Assembly: GCF_038446665.1 (NCBI RefSeq)
Contig: NZ_CP151802.1
Coordinates: 2,542,001 to 2,606,000 of the forward strand
Length of the DNA: 64,000 nt
Source: Lysobacter sp. FW306-1B-D06B
GTDB taxonomy: Bacteria > Pseudomonadota > Gammaproteobacteria > Xanthomonadales > Xanthomonadaceae
Reading direction: 5' to 3'
The stretch's first letter is position 1. Each line of letters opens with the position of its first letter. The notes below the pieces were generated by a model that was not told the DNA's origin, did no database searches, and saw only the letters and a list, made by a program, of their open reading frames with translations. The position numbers and the translations under genes were made by a program. Below are positions 18,131 through 26,417 of this stretch, piece after piece.

Positions 18131-19783
18131 ATGAACAGCGTGCTGATGTTTCAATCGATCCGACGCAGTTGGGGAACTGCATCGCTGGTGGCGGTGCTGG
18201 TGTTCATTTCGGGCTGCGGGCGTAACGAGCCGGCATCACAGACCTATCCGATCGCAGCCGCGCCTCCGGTGGAAGTCGAACCGCTCAAGCCGACCAAGCT
18301 CGAACTGCCGCCGCTGTTCCGCGACATCGAGAAGCGCACGTTCCAGTTCTTCTGGGATACGACGAACGAAGTCAACGGCCTCACGCCCGATCGCTATCCC
18401 TCGCGTCCCTTCGCGAGCATCGCCTCGGTCGGTTTCGCGCTCACCGCGTACCCGATCGGCATCGAGAACGGCTGGGTCAGCCGCCGCCAGGCGGTGGACC
18501 GCACGCTCACCACGCTGAAGTTCTTCCGCGACATTCCTTCCGGCGAGCAGGCGGAAGGCAAGGGCGCCTATCACGGCTTCTACTACCACTTCCTGGAGAT
18601 GGACACCGGCCACCGCTACCAGAGCTGGGTCGAACTCTCCAGCGTGGACACGGCGCTGCTGATGATGGGCGTGCTGTTCGCGCAGAGTTACTACGACCGC
18701 GACGATCCGCGCGAGAAGGAAATCCGCGACATCGCCGACACGCTCTATCGCCGCGTCGACTGGCCGTGGCTGCAGCGCAACGCGCCGTTGATCTCGATGG
18801 GCTGGTTCCCCGAGAGCGGCTTCATCCAGCACGACTGGACCGGCTACAACGAGGCGATGATGCTCTACATCCTCGCGCTCGCTTCGCCCACGCATCCGGT
18901 GGAGCCGGAAGCATGGGAGGTGTGGACGCGCACCTACAACGACTCCTGGGGCGTCTATCAGGGCGAGGAATACCTGGCCTTCGGCCCGTTGTTCGGCCAT
19001 CAGTACAGCCACGTCTGGATCGACTTCCGCGGCATCCAGGACGACTACATGCGCGAGCGCGGCATCGATTACTTCGAGAACAGCCGCCGCGCGGCTTACG
19101 CGCAACGCGCCTACGCCATCGCCAATCCGATGAAATGGAAGGACTACGGCCCGGAAGTGTGGGGCCTCACCGCCAGCGACGGCCCGCAGCAGACGCTGCA
19201 GGAGTTCCGCGGCGAACAGCGCCAGTTCCGCCACTACTCCGCACGCGGCGCCGGCCTGCGCGACACCTTCGACGACGGCACCATCGCGCCGACGGCGGCC
19301 ATCGCGTCGCTGCCGTTCGCGCCGGAGATCGTCATTCCCAGCACCGTGGCGATCCACGAACGCTACGGCGAGTACCTGTACTCCAGCTACGGCTTCCTGG
19401 ATTCGTTCAATCGCAGCTTCGACTTCGACATCCCGCTCAAGACCGGCCGCCTCGTGCCGGGCGAGGGCTGGGTCGCCAGCGATTACATCGGCATCGACCA
19501 GGGGCCGATCCTGGCGATGATCGCCAACTACCGCAACGACTTCGTCTGGAACGTGATGAAGCGGAACAAGTACATCCGCGACGGATTGCAGAAGGCGGGC
19601 TTCAAGGGCGGTTGGCTGGAACCGGTGAAGGAGGGCGAGACCGCATCGACGCAGCCCAAGCCGCAGACCAAGGAAGAGAAGGACGCCGCCACGGCGCGCG
19701 CGCTGGGCGAGGCGGAGTCGCGCGTGAACCGCGGATCGCAGACGCCGCCGCCCGCACCCGAATCCAAGCCGCAGCCGAAGTGA
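18131..19783 (+). CDS. GH144-like glucanase lipoprotein (glucoamylase-like domain)
   Basis: About 550 residues. The signal peptide ends in a lipobox ('VFISGC', Cys about residue 29), so the enzyme is lipid-anchored. The body is the (alpha/alpha)6 'glycoamylase-like' domain: 'FRDIEKRTFQFFWDTTNEVNGLTPDRYP', 'GYNEAMMLYILALASPTHPV', 'FGPLFGHQYSHVWIDFRGIQDDYM', 'GVASDYIGIDQGPILAMIANYR'-like end. Characterised members of this group (GH144) are endo-beta-1,2-glucanases. Its place between a TonB receptor and an ABC sugar importer fits cutting an imported glucan in the periplasm. The last 60 residues are a charged Pro/Lys-rich tail. The start is uncertain: GTG at 18116, ATG at 18131 and ATG at 18146 all keep the signal peptide. 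Confidence 0.82.
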   Translation: MNSVLMFQSIRRSWGTASLVAVLVFISGCGRNEPASQTYPIAAAPPVEVEPLKPTKLELPPLFRDIEKRTFQFFWDTTNEVNGLTPDRYPSRPFASIASVGFALTAYPIGIENGWVSRRQAVDRTLTTLKFFRDIPSGEQAEGKGAYHGFYYHFLEMDTGHRYQSWVELSSVDTALLMMGVLFAQSYYDRDDPREKEIRDIADTLYRRVDWPWLQRNAPLISMGWFPESGFIQHDWTGYNEAMMLYILALASPTHPVEPEAWEVWTRTYNDSWGVYQGEEYLAFGPLFGHQYSHVWIDFRGIQDDYMRERGIDYFENSRRAAYAQRAYAIANPMKWKDYGPEVWGLTASDGPQQTLQEFRGEQRQFRHYSARGAGLRDTFDDGTIAPTAAIASLPFAPEIVIPSTVAIHERYGEYLYSSYGFLDSFNRSFDFDIPLKTGRLVPGEGWVASDYIGIDQGPILAMIANYRNDFVWNVMKRNKYIRDGLQKAGFKGGWLEPVKEGETASTQPKPQTKEEKDAATARALGEAESRVNRGSQTPPPAPESKPQPK

Positions 19784-19790
19784 GCCTGCG

Positions 19791-21125
19791 ATGATCCACG
19801 CGCGCGCGTCCGGCACGGCAGGCATCGGCACGAGGGTTGCGCGCTGGATGGCGTTCGTCCTGGCGATGCTCGCCACGCTCGTCATCGCCGGTTGCGGAGG
19901 CGAGCGCGACACGCGCCAGGTGGTGCGCTTCTGGGCGATGGGCTTCGAAGGCGAGATGGTGCGCCAGCTCATCCCCGACTTCGAACGCCTGCATCCCGAC
20001 ATCCGCGTGGAAGTGCAGCAACTGCCGGTCACCGCCGCGCACGAGAAGCTGCTGACCGCCTTCGCCGGTGACGGCCTGCCCGATGTGTGCGGGCTGGGCA
20101 ACACCTGGCTGGCAGAGTTTGTCGAGCTGCGCGCGGTCGCGCCGCTGGAGCCGTTCCTCGCGCGTACGCCGTCGATGTCGCCCGACGATTACTTCCGGGG
20201 CTCGTGGGACACCGGCGTGATCGGCAGTCATGTGTACGCGGTGCCGTGGTACGTGGAAACGCGCTTGCCGTTCTATCGACGCGACATCCTTGAGGCCGCG
20301 GGCGTGAAGCAACCGCCGCGCACCTGGGCGCAATGGCGCGAGGCGATGGCGGCGGTGAAGCGCCACGTCGGGCCCGAGCGTTACGCGATCCTGCTGCCGC
20401 TCAACGAGTACGAGCCGCTGCTGAACCTCGCCATCCAGCAGCCCGACCCGCTGCTGCGCGACGACGGCCGCTACGGCAATTTCCGCAGCGACGGCTTCCG
20501 CCGCACGCTGGCGTTCTACAACGACATCTTCGTGCAGAAGTGGGCGCCGCCCTTCAGCAACAACCAGATCTCCAACGTCTGGAACGAGTTCGGCCGCGGC
20601 CTCTACACCTTCTACGTCAACGGCCCCTGGAACATCGCCGAATTCCGCAAGCGCCTGCCGCCGTCGATGGAAGGCAAGTGGGGCACGATGCCGTTGCCGG
20701 GTGCGGACGGCCCGGGTGCGTCCGTCGCCGGCGGCGCGAGCTTCGTCGTGTTCCAGCAGGCGAAGAACAAGGACGCGGCGTGGAAGCTGGTCGCGTACCT
20801 GTCGGATCCGCAGGTGCAGGTGCGATTCCACACGCTCACGGGCAACCTGCCGCCACGCCGCAGTGCGTGGGAGAGCAGCCAGGCGCTGGCGACCGACCCG
20901 TACACGTTGCCGTTTCGCGAACAGCTCGAACGCGCCAAACCCGCGCCGAAAGTACCGGAGTGGGAACGCATCGCGCAGGAGCTGCGCATCGTCGGCGAGC
21001 AGCTGGTCGCCGGCCGCTACACCGTGGACGAAGCGGCGACGGAACTCGACCGCCGCGCCGACGCCATCCTCGAAAAGCGCCGCTGGATGATGGATCAGGA
21101 CGCCGCCACCGGAGGTTCGCGATGA
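19791..21125 (+). CDS. ABC sugar transporter substrate-binding lipoprotein
   Basis: 444 residues. A lipobox ('LVIAGC', Cys 35) follows a hydrophobic leader. The mature part is a family-1 extracellular solute-binding protein: 'VVRFWAMGFEGEMVRQLIPDFERLHPDIRVEVQQLP', 'DVCGLGNTWLAEFVELRAVAPLEPFL', 'AVPWYVETRLPFYRRDI', 'GASFVVFQQAKNKDAAWKLVAYLSDPQVQVRFH'. It captures an oligosaccharide in the periplasm for the two permeases downstream, overlapping the first as ATGA. It begins 7 bases after the GH144-like gene, which supports one operon. The N-terminal 19 residues before 'MAFVLAML' may not be translated. Confidence 0.9.
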   Translation: MIHARASGTAGIGTRVARWMAFVLAMLATLVIAGCGGERDTRQVVRFWAMGFEGEMVRQLIPDFERLHPDIRVEVQQLPVTAAHEKLLTAFAGDGLPDVCGLGNTWLAEFVELRAVAPLEPFLARTPSMSPDDYFRGSWDTGVIGSHVYAVPWYVETRLPFYRRDILEAAGVKQPPRTWAQWREAMAAVKRHVGPERYAILLPLNEYEPLLNLAIQQPDPLLRDDGRYGNFRSDGFRRTLAFYNDIFVQKWAPPFSNNQISNVWNEFGRGLYTFYVNGPWNIAEFRKRLPPSMEGKWGTMPLPGADGPGASVAGGASFVVFQQAKNKDAAWKLVAYLSDPQVQVRFHTLTGNLPPRRSAWESSQALATDPYTLPFREQLERAKPAPKVPEWERIAQELRIVGEQLVAGRYTVDEAATELDRRADAILEKRRWMMDQDAATGGSR

Positions 21126-22018
21126 GCATCGCGCCCAGGGTCAGCGCCTCCACCGCCGGCTGGATGTTCGCCGCGCCCGCGCTGGTGGTGATCGGCCTGT
21201 TCTTCGGATTGCCGGTGCTGGCAGCCTTCGCACTGAGCCTGACGGATTTCGACATCTACTCGCTGGCGGATCTGTCGAACCTGCGCTTCGTCGGACTGGG
21301 CAATTACTGGAACCTGCTGCAGGACCCGCTGTTCTGGAAGGCGCTGGGCAACACGATGTACTTCGTCGTGGTCGGCGTGCCGCTGTCGATCGCGGTGTCG
21401 CTGGGCGCGGCGTTGCTGCTGCATTCCAAGGTCGCGGTTTTCAAGCCGTTCTTCCGCACCGCGTTCTTCGCGCCGGTGGTCACCACGGTGGTCGCGGTGG
21501 CGGTGATCTGGCGCTACCTGTTCCACACGCGCTACGGACTGGTGAACTGGGGGCTCACTTCCATCGGGCTGGATCCGATCGACTGGCTGGGCGATCCCAC
21601 CTGGGCGATGCCGACCATCATCGCCTTCGCCGCGTGGAAGAACTTCGGCTACAACATGATCATCTTCATCGCCGGTCTGCAGTCGATCCCCGAGGACCTG
21701 TACGAAGCCGCGCGCATCGACGGCGCCACGCCCGCGCAGCAGTTCTGGAACGTGACCTTGCCGCAGCTGGGGCCGGTGCTGCTGATGGTCGGCATCCTCA
21801 CGCTGTCGGGCTATTTCCAGCTGTTCGCCGAGCCTTACGTCATCACCCAGGGTGGGCCGCTGCAAAGCACGGTGAGCGTGCTGTACCTGATGTACGACGA
21901 GGGCTTCAAGTGGTGGAACCTGGGCAATGCGTCGGCGGTGGCGTTCCTGCTGTTCGCGCTGATGACGGTGGCGACCAGCGGCCTGCTGTGGTTCGCACGA
22001 CGCAAAGGAGCGGAATGA
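21122..22018 (+). CDS. ABC sugar transporter permease (MalF/UgpA type)
   Basis: 298 residues with six predicted membrane spans. The ATG at 21122 overlaps the binding-protein stop (ATGA). The cytoplasmic EAA loop, which docks on the ATPase, reads 'EDLYEAARIDGATPAQQFWNVTLPQLGPVL', a canonical sequence for sugar permease 1. Other typical elements are 'AFALSLTDFDIYS' and 'PYVITQGGPLQSTVSVLYLMYDEGF'. It pairs with the next gene to form the channel. The matching ATPase is not in this operon, and the likely one is at 36310. Confidence 0.92.
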   Translation: MSIAPRVSASTAGWMFAAPALVVIGLFFGLPVLAAFALSLTDFDIYSLADLSNLRFVGLGNYWNLLQDPLFWKALGNTMYFVVVGVPLSIAVSLGAALLLHSKVAVFKPFFRTAFFAPVVTTVVAVAVIWRYLFHTRYGLVNWGLTSIGLDPIDWLGDPTWAMPTIIAFAAWKNFGYNMIIFIAGLQSIPEDLYEAARIDGATPAQQFWNVTLPQLGPVLLMVGILTLSGYFQLFAEPYVITQGGPLQSTVSVLYLMYDEGFKWWNLGNASAVAFLLFALMTVATSGLLWFARRKGAE

Positions 22019-22019
22019 C

Positions 22020-22841
22020 ATGACCCCGCGCCTGGCCCGTGCCATCGTCAACGGCCTGATGATCGCGCTGGCGGTGATCAGCCTCGCGCCGCTGCTGTGG
22101 ATGCTGTCGGTGTCCTTCATGCAGCCCGGCGAGGCCAGCCACTTCCCGCCGCCGTTGTGGCCTTCCAACGCCACGCTGGCGAACTACCACGAGCTGTTCG
22201 CCCGCGCCGGCATGGGCCGCTACCTGCTCAACAGCACGCTGATCGCGACGGTCGCCACGGCCATCGCGCTGCTGCTCAACACCATGGCGGGTTACGCCTT
22301 CGCCAAGCTGAAGTTCGCCGGGCGCGAGCGCGTGTTCCGACTGTTGCTGGCCGCGCTGGTGATCCCGGCGCAGGTGACGATGATGCCGCTGTTCCTGATG
22401 CTCAAGCAGATGGGGCTGGTGAATACGTACGCCGGCGCGGTGGTACCGCTGATGGCGAGCGTGTTCGGCATTTTCCTGGTGCGCCAGTACGCGCGCTCGA
22501 TCCCGGACGAACTGCTGGAAGCGGCGCGCATCGACGGCGCCAGCGAGACACGCATCTTCTTCCAGATCGTGCTGCCCGTGCTCAAGCCGATTCTGGTGAC
22601 ACTGGCGATCTTCGTGTTCCTGGGCGCGTGGAACGACTTCATGTGGCCGCTGATCGTGCTCAGCGATTCGGGCCATTTCACGCTGCCCGTCGCGCTGGCC
22701 TCGCTGTCGCGCGAGCACGTGCAGGACAACGAGATGATGATGGCCGGGTCGGTGGTGACGGTGTTGCCGGTGCTGATCCTGTTCCTGGCGTTGCAGCGGT
22801 ACTACCTGCAGGGCCTGCTGGTCGGGAGCGTGAAAGGGTGA
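22020..22841 (+). CDS. ABC sugar transporter permease (MalG/UgpE type)
   Basis: 273 residues with six membrane spans. The ATG follows the stop of the partner permease by one base and has an AAAGGAG site upstream. Typical MalG features: 'SLAPLLWMLSVSFMQPGE' at the N-terminus, 'PAQVTMMPLFLMLKQMGLVNTYAGAVVPLMASVFGIFLVRQY', and the EAA loop 'DELLEAARIDGASETRIFFQIVLPVLKPI'. It forms the import channel with the preceding permease. The stop overlaps the GTG of the large hydrolase gene. Confidence 0.92.
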   Translation: MTPRLARAIVNGLMIALAVISLAPLLWMLSVSFMQPGEASHFPPPLWPSNATLANYHELFARAGMGRYLLNSTLIATVATAIALLLNTMAGYAFAKLKFAGRERVFRLLLAALVIPAQVTMMPLFLMLKQMGLVNTYAGAVVPLMASVFGIFLVRQYARSIPDELLEAARIDGASETRIFFQIVLPVLKPILVTLAIFVFLGAWNDFMWPLIVLSDSGHFTLPVALASLSREHVQDNEMMMAGSVVTVLPVLILFLALQRYYLQGLLVGSVKG

Positions 22842-25800
22842 GAGCGGTGAAGCGTGTGGCGTGGGCCGGTGTGCTCGTTCCGATGATGGCGTGGGCGCAG
22901 GGCGTCGGAGAGATCCGAGTGCTGGACGCCTTCGAAACCACGACGCCGTGGCAGGTCGTCACCTCCGATCAGGTCAGCGGCAAGCTGCGCACAGTGCCGG
23001 GCGCGGACGGCAAGGCGGTGTGCCTGGATTACGATTTCAACGGTGTGTCCGGTTACGCCGGCCTGCAACGCGAACTGCCGCTGGACTATCCCGACGACTA
23101 CGAGTTCGGTTTCCGCGTGCGTGGCGACTCGCCGCCCAACGATCTGCAATTCAAGCTGGTCGACGACAGTGGCGACAACGTGTGGTGGGTAAACAAGCCG
23201 CGCTTCGAGTTTCCCAAGGAGTGGACACCGGTCGTCTACAAGAAACGTCACATCAGCCGTGCATGGGGTCCTACGCCGGACTCGACGCTGCGCCACAGTC
23301 GCAAGGTCGAGTTCACGATCTACAACAGCGTCGGCGGCAAAGGGACGGTGTGCCTGGACACGCTAACCTTCCGTCGACGGCCGGTGGACACCACACCGCC
23401 GCCGCGTCCTTCGGCACGCGCCAGCGTGGAGATGGTCGGCGGCGCTCCGGCGTTCGCCGTCGACGACGACGCGGCCAGTGCCTGGATCGCACCGGTAGAG
23501 GTGTCGCCCGCGCCACTGCTGGAAGTGGACCTGGGGCGTCTGCGTGAGTTCGGTGGACTGACCCTGCGCTGGGCGCCGGGTCACGCGGCGACGCGGTACC
23601 GCGTCGCGCTGTCTCGCGACGGTCGCGACTGGCAGGACGTGCGCGAAGTATCCAGTGGCAATGGCGGCCAGGACCCGATCGCGCTGCCCGAATCGGAGGC
23701 GCGTTACCTGCGCCTGCAATTTGAGGCCGGCCAGGATGCGCAGCCTTACTCGCCGCCGTACTACGCGCTTGCGGACGTAGTGATCGAGCCGCTGGCCTTC
23801 GCGGCGACGCCGAACGACTTCGTGCGTTCCGTCGCGAAGGATGCGCCGCGTGGGCATTTCCCGCGCGGTTTCAGCGGCGAGCAGCCGTACTGGACGATCC
23901 TCGGCCTGGACGGCGGCGTCGAACAGGGCCTGATCGGCGAGGATGGCGCCATCGAAGTGGGCAAGGGCGCCTTCAGCATCGAGCCGTTCGTGGTGAGCGA
24001 CGGCCGGCTCGTGTCGTGGGCGGACGTGAAGACGACGCAGTCGCTGCAGGACGGCTACCTGCCGATTCCCTCGGTGCACTGGCAGCACGCCGAGTTCGCC
24101 CTCGACATCACCGCCTTCGCGCACGGCGAGCGCGACAATTCCCATCTCACCGCGCGCTATCGCCTGCGCAACACCTCCGACCACCCGCGTCGTTACGTCT
24201 TCGCGCTGGCGGCGCGGCCGATGCAGGTGAATCCGCCGACGCAGTTCCTCAGCACCGTCGGTGGCGTGAGTGCGATCCATTCGATCAGCGCGAGCGAAGG
24301 CGTCATCTCGGTCGAGGGCCGGAATCCGGTGCGCGCGAGCAAGTCCCATGCTGCCTTCGCCAGCCGTTTCGACGAGGGCGACGTGGTGGCGCGGATGGCG
24401 CGCGCGGACTGGTCTTCGTTCTGCGCGGGCGGCTGCGAGACGGGCAACGTGTTCACCGCGGTCGGCCCTTCAACCACGAGCGTGTCCGACGACACCGGGC
24501 TCGCATCGGGTGCGCTGTTGTACTCGGTGGAACTGGCGCCGGGCCAGGCGAGCGAGTTCGACTGGAGCGTGCGCCTCACCGGGAAGGACCCGCAGCCGCC
24601 GCGTCCGCCGATCGACGCCGCCAAGGCACAGGAGGCCACCGCCGCGCTGTGGCGGAGCAAGCTCGACCGCGTGCAACTGCGTGTTCCCGCGCATGGGCAG
24701 CACGTCGTCGACACGCTGCGCACCGCGCTGGCGCACATGCTGATCAGCCGCATCGGACCGCGCCTGCAACCGGGAACGCGCTCGTATTCGCGCGCGTGGA
24801 TCCGCGACGGCGCGATGATCGGCGAAGGCCTGTTGCGCATGGGCCGCGAAGACGTGGCGACGGAGTTCCTTCGCTGGTATGCGCCATATCAATTCGACAA
24901 CGGCAAGGTGCCGTGCTGCGTGGACGATCGCGGCAGCGATCCGGTGCCCGAGAACGACAGCCACGGCGAGCTGATCTTCACCATCGCCGAGGTGTACCGC
25001 TTCAACCGCGACCGCGCCCTGCTCGAATCGATGTGGCCGCACGTGGTCGGCGCGTTCGAGTACATGGAGAAGCTGCGCCTGAGCGAGCGCACGGAGGCGA
25101 ACCGCGCGCGCAATCCCGCGTTCTACGGAATGATGCCGGCCTCGATCAGCCACGAAGGCTATTCGGCCAAGCCGATGCACTCGTACTGGGACAACTTCTG
25201 GGCGCTGCGCGGCTACAAGGATGCGGTGGAGATCGCGCAGTGGCTGGGCAAGGGTGACGATGCGAAGCGGTTCGCCGTCTCGCGCGACCAGTTCCGCGAC
25301 GACCTGTACGCCTCGCTGCGCGCGGCGACGCAGCAGCACGGCATCGACTTCCTGCCGGGTGCGGCGGAGCTGGGCGATTTCGATGCGACTTCCACGACGA
25401 TCGCGCTCGCGCCCGGCGGCGAACAGGGGCGGTTGCCGCAGGACCTGCTGACGAACACGTTCGAACGCTACTGGCGCGAGTTCGTGGCCCGTCGCGATGG
25501 CACGCGCGAGTGGAAGGACTACACGCCCTACGAGCTGCGCACCATCGGCACCTTCGTCCGCCTGGGCTGGCGCGATCGCGCGCACGAGGCGCTGGATTTC
25601 TTCTTCGCCGACCAGCAGCCGCGCGCGTGGAACCAATGGGCCGAAGTCGTCTCGCGCACGCCGCGCAAGCCGTTCTTCGTGGGCGATCTGCCGCATGCGT
25701 GGGTTGCTTCGGATTACGTGCGTTCGGCGTTGGACCTGTTCGCGTACACGCGCGATGCGGACGATGCGCTGGTGCTCGCCGCGGGCATTCCGTCGGGCTG

Positions 25801-26059
25801 GCTGGCGGGCGAGGGCGTCGGCGTTTCGAACCTGCGCACGACGTACGGGCCGCTTGGCTATTCGCTGATGGAGCGCGATGGGCGTGTGCTGTTCTCGCTG
25901 TCGCCCGATACGAAAGTGCCGCCGGGCGGTGTGGTGCTGACCTGGCCGTATGCGACGGCGCCGGGGGCGACGCGGATCGACGGAAAGCCCGCGCAGTGGA
26001 AGGGGGGCGAGCTGAAGATCGAGCGTGCGGGAGCGAAGGTCGAAGTCGCGCTGCGTTGA
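22838..26059 (+). CDS. Large exported multidomain (alpha/alpha)6 glycoside hydrolase with discoidin domain
   Basis: 1073 residues from a GTG that overlaps the permease stop (GTGA), with GGGAG 9 bases upstream. Order of parts: signal peptide (to 'MMAWAQ'), a galactose-binding-like beta-sandwich (about 25-185), an F5/8 type C (discoidin) domain (about 195-315), a beta-rich linker, an (alpha/alpha)6 helical domain (about 600-1000), and a short C-terminal beta domain. The helical domain has 'YSRAWIRDGAMIGEGLLRMG' (W about 654), 'ENDSHGELIFTIAEVYRFNRD' and 'NQWAEVV', resembling GH15-type and amylo-alpha-1,6-glucosidase-type enzymes. I cannot assign a family number. Being exported and co-transcribed with a GH144-like enzyme, it probably processes the same glycan before ABC import. 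Its bond specificity is unknown. Confidence 0.75.
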   Translation: MRAVKRVAWAGVLVPMMAWAQGVGEIRVLDAFETTTPWQVVTSDQVSGKLRTVPGADGKAVCLDYDFNGVSGYAGLQRELPLDYPDDYEFGFRVRGDSPPNDLQFKLVDDSGDNVWWVNKPRFEFPKEWTPVVYKKRHISRAWGPTPDSTLRHSRKVEFTIYNSVGGKGTVCLDTLTFRRRPVDTTPPPRPSARASVEMVGGAPAFAVDDDAASAWIAPVEVSPAPLLEVDLGRLREFGGLTLRWAPGHAATRYRVALSRDGRDWQDVREVSSGNGGQDPIALPESEARYLRLQFEAGQDAQPYSPPYYALADVVIEPLAFAATPNDFVRSVAKDAPRGHFPRGFSGEQPYWTILGLDGGVEQGLIGEDGAIEVGKGAFSIEPFVVSDGRLVSWADVKTTQSLQDGYLPIPSVHWQHAEFALDITAFAHGERDNSHLTARYRLRNTSDHPRRYVFALAARPMQVNPPTQFLSTVGGVSAIHSISASEGVISVEGRNPVRASKSHAAFASRFDEGDVVARMARADWSSFCAGGCETGNVFTAVGPSTTSVSDDTGLASGALLYSVELAPGQASEFDWSVRLTGKDPQPPRPPIDAAKAQEATAALWRSKLDRVQLRVPAHGQHVVDTLRTALAHMLISRIGPRLQPGTRSYSRAWIRDGAMIGEGLLRMGREDVATEFLRWYAPYQFDNGKVPCCVDDRGSDPVPENDSHGELIFTIAEVYRFNRDRALLESMWPHVVGAFEYMEKLRLSERTEANRARNPAFYGMMPASISHEGYSAKPMHSYWDNFWALRGYKDAVEIAQWLGKGDDAKRFAVSRDQFRDDLYASLRAATQQHGIDFLPGAAELGDFDATSTTIALAPGGEQGRLPQDLLTNTFERYWREFVARRDGTREWKDYTPYELRTIGTFVRLGWRDRAHEALDFFFADQQPRAWNQWAEVVSRTPRKPFFVGDLPHAWVASDYVRSALDLFAYTRDADDALVLAAGIPSGWLAGEGVGVSNLRTTYGPLGYSLMERDGRVLFSLSPDTKVPPGGVVLTWPYATAPGATRIDGKPAQWKGGELKIERAGAKVEVALR

Positions 26060-26085
26060 TTCCGCCGTTCGGTCTAGCAGCTATA

Positions 26086-26363
26086 CCGTCATCCCGGCGA
26101 AGGCCGGGACCCAGGCGCAGTGCATTCGAACTATCAAGCGCCGAACAACCGCTGCGCCGAAACAACCCCAGCGCCGAAACAACCGCAGCGCCGAAACAAC
26201 CCGAGCGTCATCCCAGCGAAAGCTGGGATCCATGTTGATCTTGCGATCGGGTGACGCTGGCGCGCGCCACGAAGATCCAAAATGGATTCCTGCTTCCGCA
26301 GCAATGACGGAATGGCAGCGGCAAGGCTGCGTGCCTGGGTCCCGGCCTTCGCCGGGATGACGG
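26086..26363. repeat. Nested palindromic repeat block with 17-bp tandem repeats
   Basis: Two perfect 31-bp inverted arms (26086-26116 and 26333-26363, core TCCCGGCGAAGGCCGGGA) flank the block. A second, inner pair of diverged arms ('TCATCCCAGCGAAAGCTGGGATCC' type near 26208 and its partner near 26282) lies inside. Between them, four tandem copies of a 17-bp unit (GCGCCGAAACAACCCCA) occupy 26138-26204, the first one base short. No ORF in the block is supported. It fills almost the whole gap between the hydrolase and the convergent efflux operon. Confidence 0.8.
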
Positions 26364-26417
26364 TGTCTTTATCGCCTCGAGCAGCGCTGCGGCCGAGGTG
26401 CGCGCGAGCGCCGAGGG

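Noticed and set aside
26138..26204. Possible CRISPR array
   Set aside because: The repeat units are 17 bp and directly tandem without unique spacers, and no cas genes are nearby.
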